Below, one piece after another: positions 4,675 through 5,709 of a stretch of DNA of 5,709 nt. Source of the DNA: Candidatus Aerophobota bacterium (lineage in GTDB: Bacteria; Aerophobota; Aerophobia; Aerophobales; B3-G15); contig JAGGTG010000119.1 in the NCBI GenBank assembly GCA_021163905.1, positions 1 through 5,709 of the forward strand, in the 5' to 3' direction. Both the position numbers and the translations under genes were made by a program. The notes beneath the pieces were generated by a model. That model made no database searches. It was not told where the DNA came from and was given only the letters and a program-made list of their open reading frames with translations. Within the stretch, counting starts at the first letter, position 1. Each line of letters starts with the position of its first letter.

Positions 4675-5709
4675 TTACCTTAGCAGTGTGAGTACTGTAT
4701 TTGGTAGGGTATTAGCCTGAGCCAGCATCGCTGTTGCAGCTTGAGTCAAGACGTTGTTCTTGGTGAACTCCATCATCTCCTTGGCCATATCAACATCTCT
4801 AATTCGAGATTCGGATGCCTGTAGATTTTCTCTGGTAATTCCTAAGTTACGATAGTTACTCTCAAGAACCTGTGCCTGAATAGCTCCGAGTTTTGCTCTC
4901 TCGTTAGAGACATCGGAAATAGCCTCATCAATAACACTTATGGCACTTTGGGGATCACTGGCCAGTGCATAATCACCACCTGTTTTAAGGGCAAGCAGAC
5001 CCCTCTGACCGGCATCGTGATTGGTGGTATAATCAGAACCCAGCTCCGATGGCGTCATATTACCAATAGTAAAGGAGTAGGTTTCTCCCTGATTTGCTCC
5101 AATTTGAAATTGAGTTGTATCTCCGTAAAGTCTTACCACATCTATGTATGTAGCTGCAGAATTGTAACTGGGATTCAGGGTGATCTGCAGCCCATCCAGG
5201 GCAGTATCATCATTTCCCTCCAAGGTAAGGCCATCACCTGTAGCATTAACACGGGTATAGGTTGTTCCACTGGTATCAACTCTCTTATACTCGAAGTATC
5301 CTCCTATGTTGGTCCCACGGGCATTATGTGTGAAAGTTCCAGCTCCAGTACTAACTATTATCCCTCCTGAATCGTAAAGATCTATCAGATAGTCATCCCC
5401 ATAACCAGTAGCTTGTAAAGCAATGTATCCACTGTTAGTCTTGGTAGGGCTACTGACTATACTGTCTCCAGAGAAAAACACAGCTCTTATGCTCAGTCCA
5501 GCTCCACTCATCGCGTTATTTATGGCGGTTATTATCTGACCAGCCGACATTCCACTAGTTATGCTCACGCTTGTCCCATTGATATTTAGTGTTGTATTAA
5601 CACCTGCTGACCAAGTGCCGCCACTAAAGTTAATTCCTGTAGCTTTACCCAGAGTTGCCTTGGTAGCGGCGGTTGTTACAACCACCTTAACATAACTGAT
5701 CCCTGGAGC
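4675..5709 (-). CDS. Flagellin, C-terminal 344 residues, cut by right edge
   Basis: This is the filament subunit, exported through the flagellar type III system. The frame is open to the right edge (it begins APGISYVK), so the true start and the N-terminal D0/D1 helices lie outside; the Val codon at 5685 is internal. The last 85 or so residues (nt 4932-4675) are a textbook Flagellin_C domain: SAISVIDEAISDVSNERAKL, then NLGITRENLQASESRIRDVD, then MLAQANTLPNTVLTLLR at the end. Before it, QFQIGANQGETYSFTIGNMT (around nt 5112-5053) is the conserved entry to the C-terminal D1 helix. The middle is a Thr/Ser/Gly/Asn-rich surface domain. Part of it (nt about 5598-5380; TTLNINGTSV, then AGQIITAINNAM, then SGYIALQATGYGDDYLIDL) resembles a Flagellin_IN motif, the same module type found in this FliD. 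The many Ser/Thr in the exposed part are possible targets for the Maf enzyme encoded downstream. I leave the symbol empty because flagellin may be multi-copy with different names. Confidence 0.95.
   Translation of the reverse strand, partial: APGISYVKVVVTTAATKATLGKATGINFSGGTWSAGVNTTLNINGTSVSITSGMSAGQIITAINNAMSGAGLSIRAVFFSGDSIVSSPTKTNSGYIALQATGYGDDYLIDLYDSGGIIVSTGAGTFTHNARGTNIGGYFEYKRVDTSGTTYTRVNATGDGLTLEGNDDTALDGLQITLNPSYNSAATYIDVVRLYGDTTQFQIGANQGETYSFTIGNMTPSELGSDYTTNHDAGQRGLLALKTGGDYALASDPQSAISVIDEAISDVSNERAKLGAIQAQVLESNYRNLGITRENLQASESRIRDVDMAKEMMEFTKNNVLTQAATAMLAQANTLPNTVLTLLR

Noticed and set aside
4948..5370. Plus-strand open frame of 140 codons with Cys/Ile-rich product
   Set aside because: It is antisense to the flagellin surface domain. 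The low-complexity Gly/Ile/Thr/Ser composition mirrors Thr/Asn/Gly codons on the other strand.
5683..5685. GTG at 5685 as the start of the flagellin gene
   Set aside because: The frame stays open to the right edge with sensible residues upstream, there is no SD before it, and all flagellins need an N-terminal D0/D1 region not present after this point. It is an internal Val codon.

Overview
The window is a late-flagellar locus. Every gene reads on the minus strand, so transcription runs from the right edge to the left. The DNA is AT-rich, with strong Shine-Dalgarno (SD) sites and a single flagellin-cap-chaperone-Maf block. This suggests a motile, low-GC, Gram-positive-type bacterium (Bacillota; a Halanaerobiia-like or other anaerobic lineage is plausible). 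The assignment is inference from gene style only, because no rRNA or other phylogenetic marker is present.

Layout, in transcription order: (1) the 3' part of a flagellin gene, cut by the right edge (5709-4675); (2) an 87-bp gap with a perfect 11-bp hairpin that looks like a terminator or a stoichiometry-setting processing site; (3) a very large fliD (4587-1375, 1070 aa) for the filament cap; (4) fliS (1339-953), the flagellin export chaperone; (5) an unrecognised 207-aa gene (969-346) that overlaps the end of fliS by 17 bp and sits where fliT often sits; (6) the start of a Maf-type flagellin glycosyltransferase gene (344 to the left edge), one base after the preceding stop. From fliD leftward the spacing is 35 bp, a 17-bp overlap and 1 bp, so fliD-fliS-unknown-maf looks like one operon.

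The genes fit one job: making, exporting, capping and glycosylating the filament. Flagellin would be held by FliS, probably modified by Maf, exported, and polymerised under the FliD cap.

The most unusual item is FliD. It keeps recognisable FliD N- and C-terminal regions but carries two kinds of added material. One is a tandem array of four Flagellin_IN-like modules of about 115 residues each. The other is a discoidin/F5/8 type C-like domain, a fold often used to bind carbohydrate, placed inside the C-terminal region. A cap carrying such a domain would display a possible glycan-binding surface at the filament tip. Two exact or near-exact DNA repeats, spaced by exactly one and two modules, indicate that the array has been exchanging or duplicating sequence.
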